Below the pieces are notes generated by a model that did not search any database, had not been told where the DNA came from, and saw only the letters and a program-made list of their open reading frames with translations. Made by a program: the position numbers and the translations under genes. 64,000 nt of DNA from Anaerolineae bacterium. Its GTDB lineage: Bacteria; Chloroflexota; Anaerolineae; Aggregatilineales; UBA2796. The stretch lies in assembly GCA_019637615.1 (NCBI GenBank), contig JAHBVJ010000005.1, forward strand, positions 248,001 to 312,000. Direction: 5' to 3'. Position 1 is the first letter of the stretch; each line of letters begins with the position of its first letter. Below are positions 7,939-15,830 of this stretch, one piece after another.

Positions 7939-8559
7939 TTACGGTCTTTTTTCGCGAGGCTCGCGCTGTTCTCTGGGTCGGTTATCACGCGCAGGCGGAG
8001 CAGGCTCTTTAACCTTCTCAAGATCTTTCGCCATGCTCATGGGAGCGAGCACCATCAACATCGCACGCCCGTCCATCTTGGGGGGCGATTCTACGATGGC
8101 GATGTCTTGGAGCTTGTCAACGATGCCGTTCATGATGTCATAGGCGAGGTTACGATAGTCGATCTCGCGCCCATGAAACTGAATGCGCACCTTGACCTTC
8201 ATCCCGTCTTCGATCCACTTGCGGGCGTTGTTGATCTTGAACCCGGCATGATAATCCGAAGTTTTCAGTTGCAACTGAATTTCTTTGACTTCGATTACCT
8301 TCTGCGCCTTGCGGGCTTCGCGCTCCTTCTTAGAGCGCTCGTACAGGAATTTGCTGAAATCCATCACCCGGCAGACTGGCGGGTTAGCGTTGGGAGCGAC
8401 TTCAACCAGATCAAGACCGCGGTCGGATGCCATCGCTAGTGCTTCACGCAGTGGCACCACACCGATATTCTCATCTTTGCCCTCTTTGGTCGGCACGATG
8501 AGGCGCACCTGACTAATTCCGCGAATTTGTTCGTTTACCCTGTATTCTGAGGCGCTGAT
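7939..8559 (-). CDS. infC: translation initiation factor IF-3, probable ATC start
   Basis: 206 residues from an ATC codon at 8559: ISASEYRVNEQIRGISQ leads straight into VRLIVPTKEGKDENIGVVPL, the conserved IF-3 N-domain. Starting at the first conventional codon (GTG at 8508) would cut off the conserved RVNEQIR strand. AGGGT lies 9 bases before the ATC. The C-domain with KVRIQFHGREIDY is complete, and a charged tail rich in Arg, Pro and Glu follows. IF-3 genes in E. coli and Bacillus start at AUU, allowing IF-3 to repress its own synthesis by rejecting non-canonical starts; ATC here fits that scheme. First gene of the operon with rpmI and rplT; its end overlaps nothing but lies 76 bases before the rpmI start. 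Confidence 0.93.
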   Translation of the reverse strand: MSASEYRVNEQIRGISQVRLIVPTKEGKDENIGVVPLREALAMASDRGLDLVEVAPNANPPVCRVMDFSKFLYERSKKEREARKAQKVIEVKEIQLQLKTSDYHAGFKINNARKWIEDGMKVKVRIQFHGREIDYRNLAYDIMNGIVDKLQDIAIVESPPKMDGRAMLMVLAPMSMAKDLEKVKEPAPPARDNRPREQREPREKRP

Positions 8560-8594
8560 AAGAGCTACCCTGACCTTTCCGACTTTTATTTTGT

Positions 8595-8620
8595 GATAAA
8601 AAGTAGCCGGACATTCCGGC
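8595..8620 (-). promoter_or_regulatory. possible attenuator hairpin in the infC leader
   Basis: In the transcript GCCGGA-ATG-TCCGGC is followed by TACTTTTTATC, between the promoter and the infC start. It could act as a weak intrinsic terminator or protect the leader. Confidence 0.45.
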
Positions 8621-8628
8621 GAACCATT

Positions 8629-8657
8629 ATGTTAACATAGGGATAAGGCAAAGTCAA
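8629..8657 (-). promoter_or_regulatory. sigma70-type promoter of infC-rpmI-rplT
   Basis: TTGACT at 8657-8652, 17-base spacer, TAACAT at 8634-8629. Position is about 70 bases before the infC start codon. Confidence 0.75.
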
Positions 8658-8684
8658 CGGCGATTAGCGGCACGAAAACTAGCT

Positions 8685-8736
8685 CCCGACAAGGAATTGT
8701 CAGGCTCAATCTACAAAGTCCCTCTGGGACTGAAAG
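8685..8736. repeat. REP-like element B, copy 3
   Basis: CCCGACAAGGAATTGTCAGG, linker, then AGTCCCTCTGGGACTGAAAG. Lies between the infC promoter and the end of the histidine kinase gene. Confidence 0.8.
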
Positions 8737-8791
8737 CGTAGCGTGTATTGGGTGTTCCGTGATAGGTTCGTCAATGTCAGCGGGAGAGAGA

Positions 8792-9940
8792 TCAGGGAGC
8801 GGGTGGATCGGCGGCGAGGGGTAGACGGAAGCCGAAGGTGCTGCCTTGCCCGTAGATGCTGTTGAAGATCATGCCGCCCTGATGACGGTCGATGATGTTT
8901 TTCACCAGATGCAGCCCCAAGCCGGTGCCGGGAATGTCGGCGGTGTCTTTGGTGCGGGCGCGGTAGAAGGGCTGAAAGAGGTTTTCTTGCAGATCGTCGG
9001 GGATGCCGTAGCCGGAGTCTTCGACTTCCAGCACAGCGGCGGAGTCCTGCTGATATAGACGCATCTGAATCTGTCCGTGATCGGGCGTGTACTTGATGGC
9101 GTTGCTGACCATGTTGACGATGGCCTCTTGGAGCTGGACAACATCGCCCGTCACCATGATCGGGGCATCTTCCGTTAGCAGTTTAAGCGATTGATGTTTG
9201 TTGGCGGCTTGCGACTGGTACTGCTCGTAGATCGATCTGACCAGCGAGGCCAAGTTGACGGGCTGCGTCAGGTGCGATTCCTGCGACTCGATGCGTTCCA
9301 AGGAGAGAATGTCCTTAGAGAGCGCCGTCATGCGCTGCACGGCATCGCTGATCTCGTTGACTGAGTATTGCTGAGATTCGGACAATGGCTCGCCAAGGCC
9401 ATCGTTAAGCAGGTAGAGATGCCCAACCACGATCCCCAAGAGGCCGCCGATGTCGTGGGAGGCGATGCGGATCATGTCGGTTTTTAGCTGTTCAAGCGAG
9501 GAGACTTTTTGATAGAGCACTTCTAATTCTTGCTTGCTCTGTTGCAGATTTTGTTCAAGGCGCTTGCGTTCGATGGCGTAGCGGATGGAGCGCATCAGCA
9601 GGGCTTGATCGACCTGCCCTTTGACGAGATAGTCCTGCGCGCGGGCTTGGACGGCTTGCAGCCCCAGTTCTTCGTCGTCTAGGCCGGTGAGGACGATGAT
9701 CGGGAGGCTGGAGGCATGATGCTGGAGCGTGGTCAGCGTGGCGAGGCCGTGACTATCCGGCAAGGAGAGATCGAGCAGGATGGCATCGACGGGATGCTGC
9801 GCGAGGTAGTGAATGGCGTCGCGCAGGCGTCCGACCGGATGAATTTCCATCGTGGAGCGGTCGGCTGGCTCGATCATGGTCTGGATGAGATAGGTGTCGC
9901 CGGGGTTGTCCTCGACTAAGAGAATGTGCGTTACTGCCAT
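8792..9940 (-). CDS. response regulator-histidine kinase hybrid (REC then HisKA-HATPase)
   Basis: About 382 residues from ATG 9940. An N-terminal receiver (THILLVEDNPGDTYLI, phospho-acceptor Asp in DAILLDLSLPDSHG, LVKGQ lysine) is followed by a coiled coil, an H-box RIASHDIGGLLG, an N-box MVSNAIKYTPDHG and G-boxes GYGIPDD and GTGLGLHLVKNI. No membrane segment, so it is cytoplasmic and probably a relay that is itself phosphorylated. Receiver-first hybrids of this kind often take input from another kinase. The frame is open upstream to 10057, and a GTG near 10030 after GGAAGGGG is an alternative start adding about 30 residues. No adjacent partner gene. Confidence 0.85.
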   Translation of the reverse strand: MAVTHILLVEDNPGDTYLIQTMIEPADRSTMEIHPVGRLRDAIHYLAQHPVDAILLDLSLPDSHGLATLTTLQHHASSLPIIVLTGLDDEELGLQAVQARAQDYLVKGQVDQALLMRSIRYAIERKRLEQNLQQSKQELEVLYQKVSSLEQLKTDMIRIASHDIGGLLGIVVGHLYLLNDGLGEPLSESQQYSVNEISDAVQRMTALSKDILSLERIESQESHLTQPVNLASLVRSIYEQYQSQAANKHQSLKLLTEDAPIMVTGDVVQLQEAIVNMVSNAIKYTPDHGQIQMRLYQQDSAAVLEVEDSGYGIPDDLQENLFQPFYRARTKDTADIPGTGLGLHLVKNIIDRHQGGMIFNSIYGQGSTFGFRLPLAADPPAP

Positions 9941-10148
9941 GCTGCGCTGTCTGCCCGCTTGTTCCGCGAATGGTTGAAGACCATCTTCCAAGGTCGTCCG
10001 ATTGGCACCTTGAGTAGGTAATGTGTCCACCGTGATGGTATCCCCTTCCACACGCACTGTTGACGAGTTCGCTGTGTGTATTGTAAGGAAAACGTGTCAA
10101 AAATAGCTAAAGAGTCGGGCAAAGCGGCGGGCAGCAGTACATCGAAGA

Positions 10149-11024
10149 TCAGGCGGCATCGGGCGGAGGGACAGGCGCGGCACGACGGAGCAAGCCACGT
10201 TCCGGCGCAAAGAGGAAGGCCAGCATAAAGGCAGCGCTGTAGGTGAGGACGGTCATGGCGCTGGCGGGTGCGTTGAGATGCCACGCTAACCAGACCCCGA
10301 TCACGCCGCCTAGTGCGCCAATGAGGGCGGCGAGGAGCATCATCGTCGGGAGGCGCTTGGCGAGGAGCGAGGCGGCGGCGGCGGGCGTGATCAACATGGC
10401 GGCGATGAGGATGACGCCGATGACTTGCAAGGCCATGACGATGGTGAGCGTGATCATGAGCAAGAGCAAGTAGCGCAGTGTTTCCCCCGGCAAGCGCAGC
10501 GTGCGCGCTAGGCCGGGATCGAAGTTGGTGAGAACGAGTTCTTTGTAGAGGGCGAGGACTAGCCCCAAGATGACCGCGCCAGAGATGGCGATCACGATGA
10601 GCTGCCCCGCGTCCACGGCGAGAATGTCACCGACCAGAATGTGGGTGAGTTCGGGCGTGCCGCGCTGCTTGGCGGAAATGATGGCGATCCCCAAGGCGAA
10701 CATGGAGGTGAAGACGATCCCGATGGCGGTGTCTTCTTTGATCTTGCTGCCGCGCGTCAGGAAGCCGATGATGAAGGCGCTGATCGCGCCCATGACGAAG
10801 GCTCCGAGCGCGAGAGGCCAACCCAAGACGAAGGCGACCGCGACCCCCGGCAATACGGCGTGCGAGAGCGCATCGGTGAGGAAGGCCATCCCGCGAATCA
10901 CGATGAAGCAGCCGATCACGCCCGCCACGACGCCGATCAGGAGGGCGGCGGCAAAGGCACGCTGCATAAATTCGTAGCTCAGCGGTTTGCCGAAAAGCTC
11001 ATAGAGGAATTGTTCAGGCGTCAT
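10149..11024 (-). CDS. metal ABC transporter permease (ZnuB/MntB family)
   Basis: 291 residues with about eight membrane helices; opens MTPEQFLYELFGKPLSYEFMQ and carries GVIGCFIVIRGMAFLTDALSHAVLPGVA, the typical signature of zinc/manganese/iron importers of the ABC-3 family. The cognate ATPase gene lies upstream on the same strand at 12347-13201, but a tnpB gene has come between them. tnpB ends 10 bases inside this gene's start, so translation probably still couples. A substrate-binding protein gene is not seen near. The metal (Zn or Mn) cannot be told from sequence. Confidence 0.9.
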   Translation of the reverse strand: MTPEQFLYELFGKPLSYEFMQRAFAAALLIGVVAGVIGCFIVIRGMAFLTDALSHAVLPGVAVAFVLGWPLALGAFVMGAISAFIIGFLTRGSKIKEDTAIGIVFTSMFALGIAIISAKQRGTPELTHILVGDILAVDAGQLIVIAISGAVILGLVLALYKELVLTNFDPGLARTLRLPGETLRYLLLLMITLTIVMALQVIGVILIAAMLITPAAAASLLAKRLPTMMLLAALIGALGGVIGVWLAWHLNAPASAMTVLTYSAAFMLAFLFAPERGLLRRAAPVPPPDAA

Positions 11025-12231
11025 GGTGTGTTCTTTGTGACCACTCTCCCCGCTTTAGTGGGGAGCTTCTCAGGCTACGCATGACCTCGTGGTCTACGTT
11101 CACGCCTGACGGCTCGATCCGAGCCGACATCAACGCCAACGCTAAGATGTTACGGGCGGCGTTCTCATCCCGATCTAGGGTTAAGGAACAGTGAGGACAC
11201 TGATGCACGCGCACCGACAAGTCCTTCTTCACCATCGCACCGCAGCCAGAGCAGTGCTGCGACGTGTAGGCGGGGTTCACCAGAGCGACTGTGCAACCAG
11301 CATCTACCGCTTTGTAGCACAGCACTTCTTGGAACACACCGAGAGCAGCGTCGTGAGCGCTCAGGGACAGGTGACGATTATGAGTCATGAAGGCAAGTTC
11401 AACGTGTTCGAGGGCAAGCAGACCGTAGGTATGCACCAGCCAATAGGTCAGCTTGTGCCAGAAATCGCGGCGCGTGTTGGCGATGTGTTCGTGCAGTTTG
11501 GCGACCAGCAAGCGCTTGTCCTTGCGATTCTGTCCGCCTTTCTGTGCGCGCGCCAGCCGCCGTTGCGCGCGGCGGAGGTCGTCAAGGCTGTGGCGCAGCC
11601 AACGGGGATTATCGATCTGGGTACCATCCGAGAGGGTGAGCAAGCGCAGCAAGCCCATATCCGCCCCGACAGCAGGCAAGCCATTCGGTGCCGCCAGTTT
11701 GGGATCGGGGAGCTGCATTTGCAGGAACACATACCAGCCCGACGCCTTGCGCTTGAGGATGACATGCTTGATCACCGCCCCCTCCGGCAGCGGACGATGC
11801 TGTTTGAGTTTGAGGTCACCGACATTCTGCACGTAACACAGCATACGCTGTCGCGCTTCATCGTACACGAGCTTGCAGCCATCGCCATAGGTGTATTCAA
11901 GACTCTTGAACTGCGCGATACTCTTGAAGCGCGGATGACCGGGCTTCTCGCCTTTTTTCAGGCGGCTGAAGAAAGCAGTGTAAGCTTTGTCCACGCGGCG
12001 CAACACCTGTTGCAGACTACTGGCATTCAGCGTGATCCCCGGCTGCTTGCGCCATTCGCGAAAGTAGTCCCATTGCGCCAGTGCCGTGCGCCGCTTGCCC
12101 GTCGCCGTGTAGTAATTCTTGCACTCCTGCAAGGCAGCATTGTACACTGCCTGTCCTTGCGCCAACATCTCTTCCAGCGCAGCCCGTTCGCGTTTACGCG
12201 GGTACAAACGATACTCGTAGGTGCGGTTCAA
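11014..12231 (-). CDS. tnpB: TnpB-type RNA-guided nuclease (IS200/IS605 OrfB family)
   Basis: 405 residues starting from TTG (NRTYEYRLYPRKRERAAL). The RuvC fold is complete: Asp in GADMGLLRLL, Glu in LLALEHVEL, Asp in LDRDENAARNIL, with a zinc finger CSGCG...CPHC between the last two. This suggests an active DNA nuclease guided by an RNA made from the element's right end. No tnpA transposase is present in the window, so the element is non-autonomous or a stable relic. It sits exactly between the ATPase and permease genes of a metal ABC transporter, same strand, and its last codons (SSPLKRGEWS) contain the right-end hairpin. GGAAC is the only ribosome-site-like signal before the TTG. Confidence 0.92.
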   Translation of the reverse strand: MNRTYEYRLYPRKRERAALEEMLAQGQAVYNAALQECKNYYTATGKRRTALAQWDYFREWRKQPGITLNASSLQQVLRRVDKAYTAFFSRLKKGEKPGHPRFKSIAQFKSLEYTYGDGCKLVYDEARQRMLCYVQNVGDLKLKQHRPLPEGAVIKHVILKRKASGWYVFLQMQLPDPKLAAPNGLPAVGADMGLLRLLTLSDGTQIDNPRWLRHSLDDLRRAQRRLARAQKGGQNRKDKRLLVAKLHEHIANTRRDFWHKLTYWLVHTYGLLALEHVELAFMTHNRHLSLSAHDAALGVFQEVLCYKAVDAGCTVALVNPAYTSQHCSGCGAMVKKDLSVRVHQCPHCSLTLDRDENAARNILALALMSARIEPSGVNVDHEVMRSLRSSPLKRGEWSQRTHHDA

Positions 12232-12290
12232 GATATAGTTCCGTGCCTGAGCAGCAAGCTCACCAGTCCACTGTGGTTAGTATAGCATCC
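11025..12290 (-). mobile_element. IS605-type tnpB-only element (ends approximate)
   Basis: Right-end hairpin CTCCCC-GCTTTAGT-GGGGAG at 11046-11065 lies inside the tnpB 3' end and would belong to the guide RNA scaffold. Left side shows a TGAGC-AGCAA-GCTCA hairpin at 12248-12262 and a CCACTGTGG just beyond. Exact boundaries cannot be fixed without an empty site. Confidence 0.6.
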
Positions 12291-12346
12291 GCAAGGCGTT
12301 GGCGCATTCCCCACCGCGCTCAAGCACGGTGTCCACTGCGCCGAAT

Positions 12347-13201
12347 TTATGGGCAGCAGTGGTCAGCGACGATCATGGTGGAAGTACTATCGGCGGGATC
12401 GGCTTTCCAGATCGCCATTTGCCCGCCGAAGGTTTGCGCGAGAATATCCGGCTTGAAGACATCCGCCGGACGCCCGAAGGCTAACATGGTTTTGTTGAGC
12501 AGGATCAGCTTGTCGAAGTGCGTCGCCGCCATGCCGAGATCGTGCGTGGCGAGGAGGATGGTGACGCCATCGTTGCAGAGCGCTTCAAGCACGTTGAAGA
12601 TGATGTTTTGCGCGTTGGCATCGACGCCAGCGAAGGGTTCATCGAGCAGCAAGATGTTGGCTTCCTGCGCGAGGGCACGCGCGATGAAGACACGGCGCTT
12701 TTGCCCGCCGGAGAGTTCGCTGATCTGGTGGTTGGCGAAGGGAGTCATCTGCACGCGGGCGAGGGCGTCCCAGACCATGCGATCATGCACGTCGCCTTTG
12801 CGCGACCAACGCAGCCAGCCGATATGGCGCGTGCGCCCCATCATCACGACATCGTAGACGGTGACGGGAAATTTCCAGTCGATCTCCTCGAACTGCGGCA
12901 CGTAGGCGACGCGCGTGGTGGCTTGCGAGACGGGCTGTTGATGGATCAAAATGTCGCCGCTGATGGGCGGCACGATGCCCATGATAGCCTTGAACAGCGT
13001 GGATTTGCCCGCGCCGTTGGGGCCGAGTAAGCCGATCCGCTCACCGCGCCGGATGGCGAAAGAGACATCACTAAGAGTGACCGTATCGCCGTAGCCAGCG
13101 CTCAGATTGCGCACTTCCAGCGTGATCGGGCGGTCATCAGCGGGATGGTGATGCGTCCCGTTGGCGGACGGTTTGACACTGTCGGCAATCACAAGACTCA
13201 T
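12347..13201 (-). CDS. metal ABC transporter ATP-binding protein (ZnuC/MntA-like)
   Basis: 284 residues. Walker A GPNGAGKST, Q-loop YVPQFEEIDWKFPVTVYDVVMMG (the EEIDWxFP stretch is typical of zinc/manganese ABC ATPases), signature LSGGQ, Walker B ILLLDEP and switch ATHD. The N-terminal 28 residues include a His-His-His stretch that could bind metal. First gene of the operon; followed by the inserted tnpB and then the permease. A Fur-family-like inverted repeat lies 17 bases before the start, within the promoter region. Confidence 0.92.
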   Translation of the reverse strand: MSLVIADSVKPSANGTHHHPADDRPITLEVRNLSAGYGDTVTLSDVSFAIRRGERIGLLGPNGAGKSTLFKAIMGIVPPISGDILIHQQPVSQATTRVAYVPQFEEIDWKFPVTVYDVVMMGRTRHIGWLRWSRKGDVHDRMVWDALARVQMTPFANHQISELSGGQKRRVFIARALAQEANILLLDEPFAGVDANAQNIIFNVLEALCNDGVTILLATHDLGMAATHFDKLILLNKTMLAFGRPADVFKPDILAQTFGGQMAIWKADPADSTSTMIVADHCCP

Positions 13202-13217
13202 GGTTCACACTCGGTAA

Positions 13218-13232
13218 TGAGACTAAATCTCA
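13218..13232 (-). promoter_or_regulatory. Fur-family-like inverted repeat
   Basis: TGAGA-CTAAA-TCTCA: five-base arms around five bases, the same 15-base spacing as the TGATA-N5-TATCA core of Fur/Zur boxes. It lies just downstream of the putative -10 of the metal transporter operon. Confidence 0.5.
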
Positions 13233-13247
13233 AGTTGATGTCCCAGT

Positions 13248-13276
13248 ATGGTATAACAGGTTGTGGGCGGCGTCAA
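13248..13276 (-). promoter_or_regulatory. promoter of the metal ABC transporter operon
   Basis: TTGACG at 13276-13271, 17-base spacer, TACCAT at 13253-13248, about 47 bases before the ATPase start. Confidence 0.6.
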
Positions 13277-13357
13277 TGGGGAGTTGCGGGATAGGCAGGC
13301 TTAAGCTATAGTGAGGCACTCTACTCGAATGTTTATTCTGATCAACTCACTGTATTG

Positions 13358-13822
13358 ATGCCCATGAGCCTATATTTCTACAGCGTAAACGCCGCCATTG
13401 CCTACGCGATTTGCAGAGATTTCTTCGGAGAATACCGCGTTTACGCCGCCGAAGCGTTCGCGACGGACAATCCGCCGTCGTCTGATCCGCAAGATATTCA
13501 CTGGGAGATGGCACGGCACGCGGTGGCACGCGATAAGGGATATACGAAGTTCCTCCAACTCAGGGCGACCTTGCAGACGATTGCCACCCGGAAGGCGCAG
13601 GAGGGCACCTTGACGCCCGCGCAATTGGAGTTGATCACGGAGATCCTTGCCCGCGCGACGCCGGAGGAATATCACCCCGTGATTTACGTGATTCTGCGCA
13701 GCGGCATCGGGTCAGATCGACTGGAGGCTGTCACCGATAAGCCGCGTGATGACAGCCAAGAATGGATCATCCATCATTTGCGGGATGATGATTTTGAGGT
13801 GGTGGTGACGCGGCTCCCCTGA
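13358..13822 (+). CDS. hypothetical protein, 154 residues
   Basis: No family recognised. It begins MPMSLYFYSVNAAIAYAICRDFFGEYRVYAAEAF and has alternating helix and strand character; the middle has DPQDIHWEMARHAVARDKGY, and the end HHLRDDDFEVVVTRLP. No signal peptide or membrane helix. No clear ribosome site precedes the ATG pair at 13358 and 13364, so the start is uncertain and the message may be leaderless. The 3' end overlaps the convergent gene 13774-14259 by 49 bases. Codon use looks normal for the window, supporting a real gene. Confidence 0.65.
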   Translation: MPMSLYFYSVNAAIAYAICRDFFGEYRVYAAEAFATDNPPSSDPQDIHWEMARHAVARDKGYTKFLQLRATLQTIATRKAQEGTLTPAQLELITEILARATPEEYHPVIYVILRSGIGSDRLEAVTDKPRDDSQEWIIHHLRDDDFEVVVTRLP

Positions 13823-14259
13823 CGGAGTTGATCCAAGAAGGCTTGCGCTTCGGGCGTTGTCGGCTGCGACTTGACGCGCGTGTCGATGTCCTCGATGGTA
13901 TGGCTGAGATAGCGCGTGACCTCGGCGTTGTCGGCGTTGGTCTTCAACTGCGCCTGAAGGGACTCGATGTCCTGCTTGATGACGGCGCGATCTTCGGCTT
14001 TGCCTGTAAATTGAGCCAGCAAAGTCTTGAGCGTGGCAATGATCTCCTTCGCCGGACGGGAGGGGAGCAAGCCAGCATGATCCGCGCTCGATAGGCTGGT
14101 TTGCAGGGCCAATACGCCCAGATAGAGCTGGTTCAGTTGGAGAAGCTGCTGACTGCTGGCGCGTTTAATCACGTCGGCAATGGAGACGCTCGTTCGTCTA
14201 TTGGTCTGCATTTTTCCCGATCCTGATTCTGCGCGTTTTCTTGTATCGATTTCAGCCAT
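13774..14259 (-). CDS. hypothetical helical protein, 161 residues
   Basis: Not recognised. Mostly helical and polar; segments such as QLLQLNQLYLGVLALQTSL and KQDIESLQAQLKTNADNAEV look like amphipathic helices or a coiled coil, and the C-terminus is a Ser/Thr/Lys-rich tail. It lies 54 bases downstream of the 370-residue gene 14314-15426 on the same strand and is likely in its operon. The 3' end overlaps the convergent gene ending at 13822. Confidence 0.65.
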   Translation of the reverse strand: MAEIDTRKRAESGSGKMQTNRRTSVSIADVIKRASSQQLLQLNQLYLGVLALQTSLSSADHAGLLPSRPAKEIIATLKTLLAQFTGKAEDRAVIKQDIESLQAQLKTNADNAEVTRYLSHTIEDIDTRVKSQPTTPEAQAFLDQLRQGSRVTTTSKSSSRK

Positions 14260-14313
14260 TGCTGTTGCCTCCCTCCGACTATTTTACCATACATGCGCAC
14301 GACCTGAGCGTGC

Positions 14314-15426
14314 TTAACCGTCATCGTCCAGATCGCCCACCGAGGTTTTGACCAGCGGCACGCCGATGGAGGCGGCAAGCAGGACGGCAAGATTTTCGGC
14401 GGTTTCGGCCTTCTGATCCATCGAGCCGGATTCGCGCTCGTACTGCTTCAGGCGGCGCATTTCTTCTTCGATCTCATGCGTGCCCGCGCCGATCCCGATC
14501 TGGACGGCGCGCAAGGTGGAGGTGGTCAAGCGTGGATCGATGACGTGCTCAAGGCGCACCAACAGCACGGTTTCGTCTTTGAGCGTGAGATGCACGCTGA
14601 AGCGGTAGCGCCGACGCGACATATCGATCATCGAGCCGTCGCTGGTTTCCTCGGTGGATTGATCGTAGCTGACGATGCGGCGGTGCTCGACGTTGCGAAT
14701 CTGGTCAAACTTGATGGCGCGTCCGCTAGGGCCGAAGAAGGAGCCAAGCAACCCCGTCGGCGGGACGAGCTTGACGAGTTTGGCATCAATATCGAAGGTG
14801 CAAACGGTGTAGGCGGGCGCTTCTTCGCCGCCCTTGTTGCCAGCGGCCTCTTTGGGGGTGCGCAGCGTGAGAATATTCTTGGTGCGCGTCAGGCTGAGGT
14901 CGCCCAAGGTCAGCGGGATGGTGATCTTGCGGGCTTTGAACATGACCGAGGCGAGATCGATGTCGTAGCGTTTGTGATCTTCAAGCGGGCCAGTCACGGT
15001 TTTGCGCGGGTCGATGGCGGTTGGCTTCTTGACGCCGAATAACTTCAGGGGACGCCCCATATATTCTGCCAAGGCACGCCCCGCCGTCTGGCCTTCTAGG
15101 GCATACTGCTGATTATCGCCTTCAGGCCACTGCGCCAGCCCGATAAAGCGCGATTTTTCATCGGGCTTGAGGGCAACTTGCAGCCCCAAGACCCAACGAC
15201 GGCGATTCTGATCATAGCCAACTACGACCGATTCGATGTATTCAACGCTCAACACGTCGCCCGGTAGCTGACGCGCTTCTCCAAAGCTCGGATTGTAGTT
15301 GACGACTCCGTTTCCACGCACCATCGTGAAAAAAGAGGACAGCGTGTGTCTGCCGGTGGTATTGAAGATTTTCCAAATGCCATCTTTAATGGTAATTTCG
15401 GCATTGTCCACGATAAATTGAGGCAT
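14314..15426 (-). CDS. hypothetical protein, 370 residues
   Basis: Not recognised. Start chosen at ATG 15426 (MPQFIVDNAEITIKDGIWKI) because GAGGTG stands 5 bases before it; four extra residues are possible upstream. The N-terminal 70 residues and a later segment (GSFFGPSGRAIKFDQIRNVEHRRIVSYDQ...RYRFSVHLTLKDETVLLVRLEHVID) read like repeated PH-like or similar beta-rich modules that respond to the same kind of element, with a helical end. No membrane segment. Probably cotranscribed with the 161-residue gene that follows. Confidence 0.65.
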   Translation of the reverse strand: MPQFIVDNAEITIKDGIWKIFNTTGRHTLSSFFTMVRGNGVVNYNPSFGEARQLPGDVLSVEYIESVVVGYDQNRRRWVLGLQVALKPDEKSRFIGLAQWPEGDNQQYALEGQTAGRALAEYMGRPLKLFGVKKPTAIDPRKTVTGPLEDHKRYDIDLASVMFKARKITIPLTLGDLSLTRTKNILTLRTPKEAAGNKGGEEAPAYTVCTFDIDAKLVKLVPPTGLLGSFFGPSGRAIKFDQIRNVEHRRIVSYDQSTEETSDGSMIDMSRRRYRFSVHLTLKDETVLLVRLEHVIDPRLTTSTLRAVQIGIGAGTHEIEEEMRRLKQYERESGSMDQKAETAENLAVLLAASIGVPLVKTSVGDLDDDG

Positions 15427-15830
15427 ACTGCACCTCATCCACTAGAATCTGAGCTAATCTATCTAGAATATTGTATTGATTATACTATACTAAGTCTAGC
15501 ACACATTAAGCATGACGTTATGGAAGCGAGAGTCACACGCTTGACCTGTGGTAGCTTGTATAGCAGTTCGATTTGAAATTCAAACCGAAGATGGGCGCAA
15601 AAAGTGACGAGGGGCGTTTGGTACGCACCAAGTTATCCGCATGGCGACAGGTGGCAAGCGGCGTTGATACTCGACAAAGCAAGATTCCGGTGATTTGTCA
15701 CCGGGCTGACGCGTCATCGGCAGAGCCGCCCGACTCATTCAAACAACCTCACCCCCTGACCCCCTCTCCGCTTCGCAAAGAGGGGGAACCACGTGGCGCG
15801 GAATCGGATCGCGGTTAGCTAGACTCCGAA
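15427..15830. other. intergenic stretch, 404 bases
   Basis: AT-rich start (15440-15520) with several TATACT/TATAAT-like boxes that could serve the minus-strand gene ending at 14314. The rest holds REP-like element A at 15747 and no credible gene. Confidence 0.6.
15747..15790. repeat. REP-like element A, copy 2
   Basis: CCTCACCCCCTGACCCCCTC, core CCGCTTCGCAAAGAG, GGGGGAACC. Similarity to the 23377 copy continues some 30 bases further (GGAATCGGATCGCGGTTAGCT). Confidence 0.85.

Noticed and set aside
11191..12285. 364-codon plus-strand frame
   Set aside because: Antisense shadow of tnpB.
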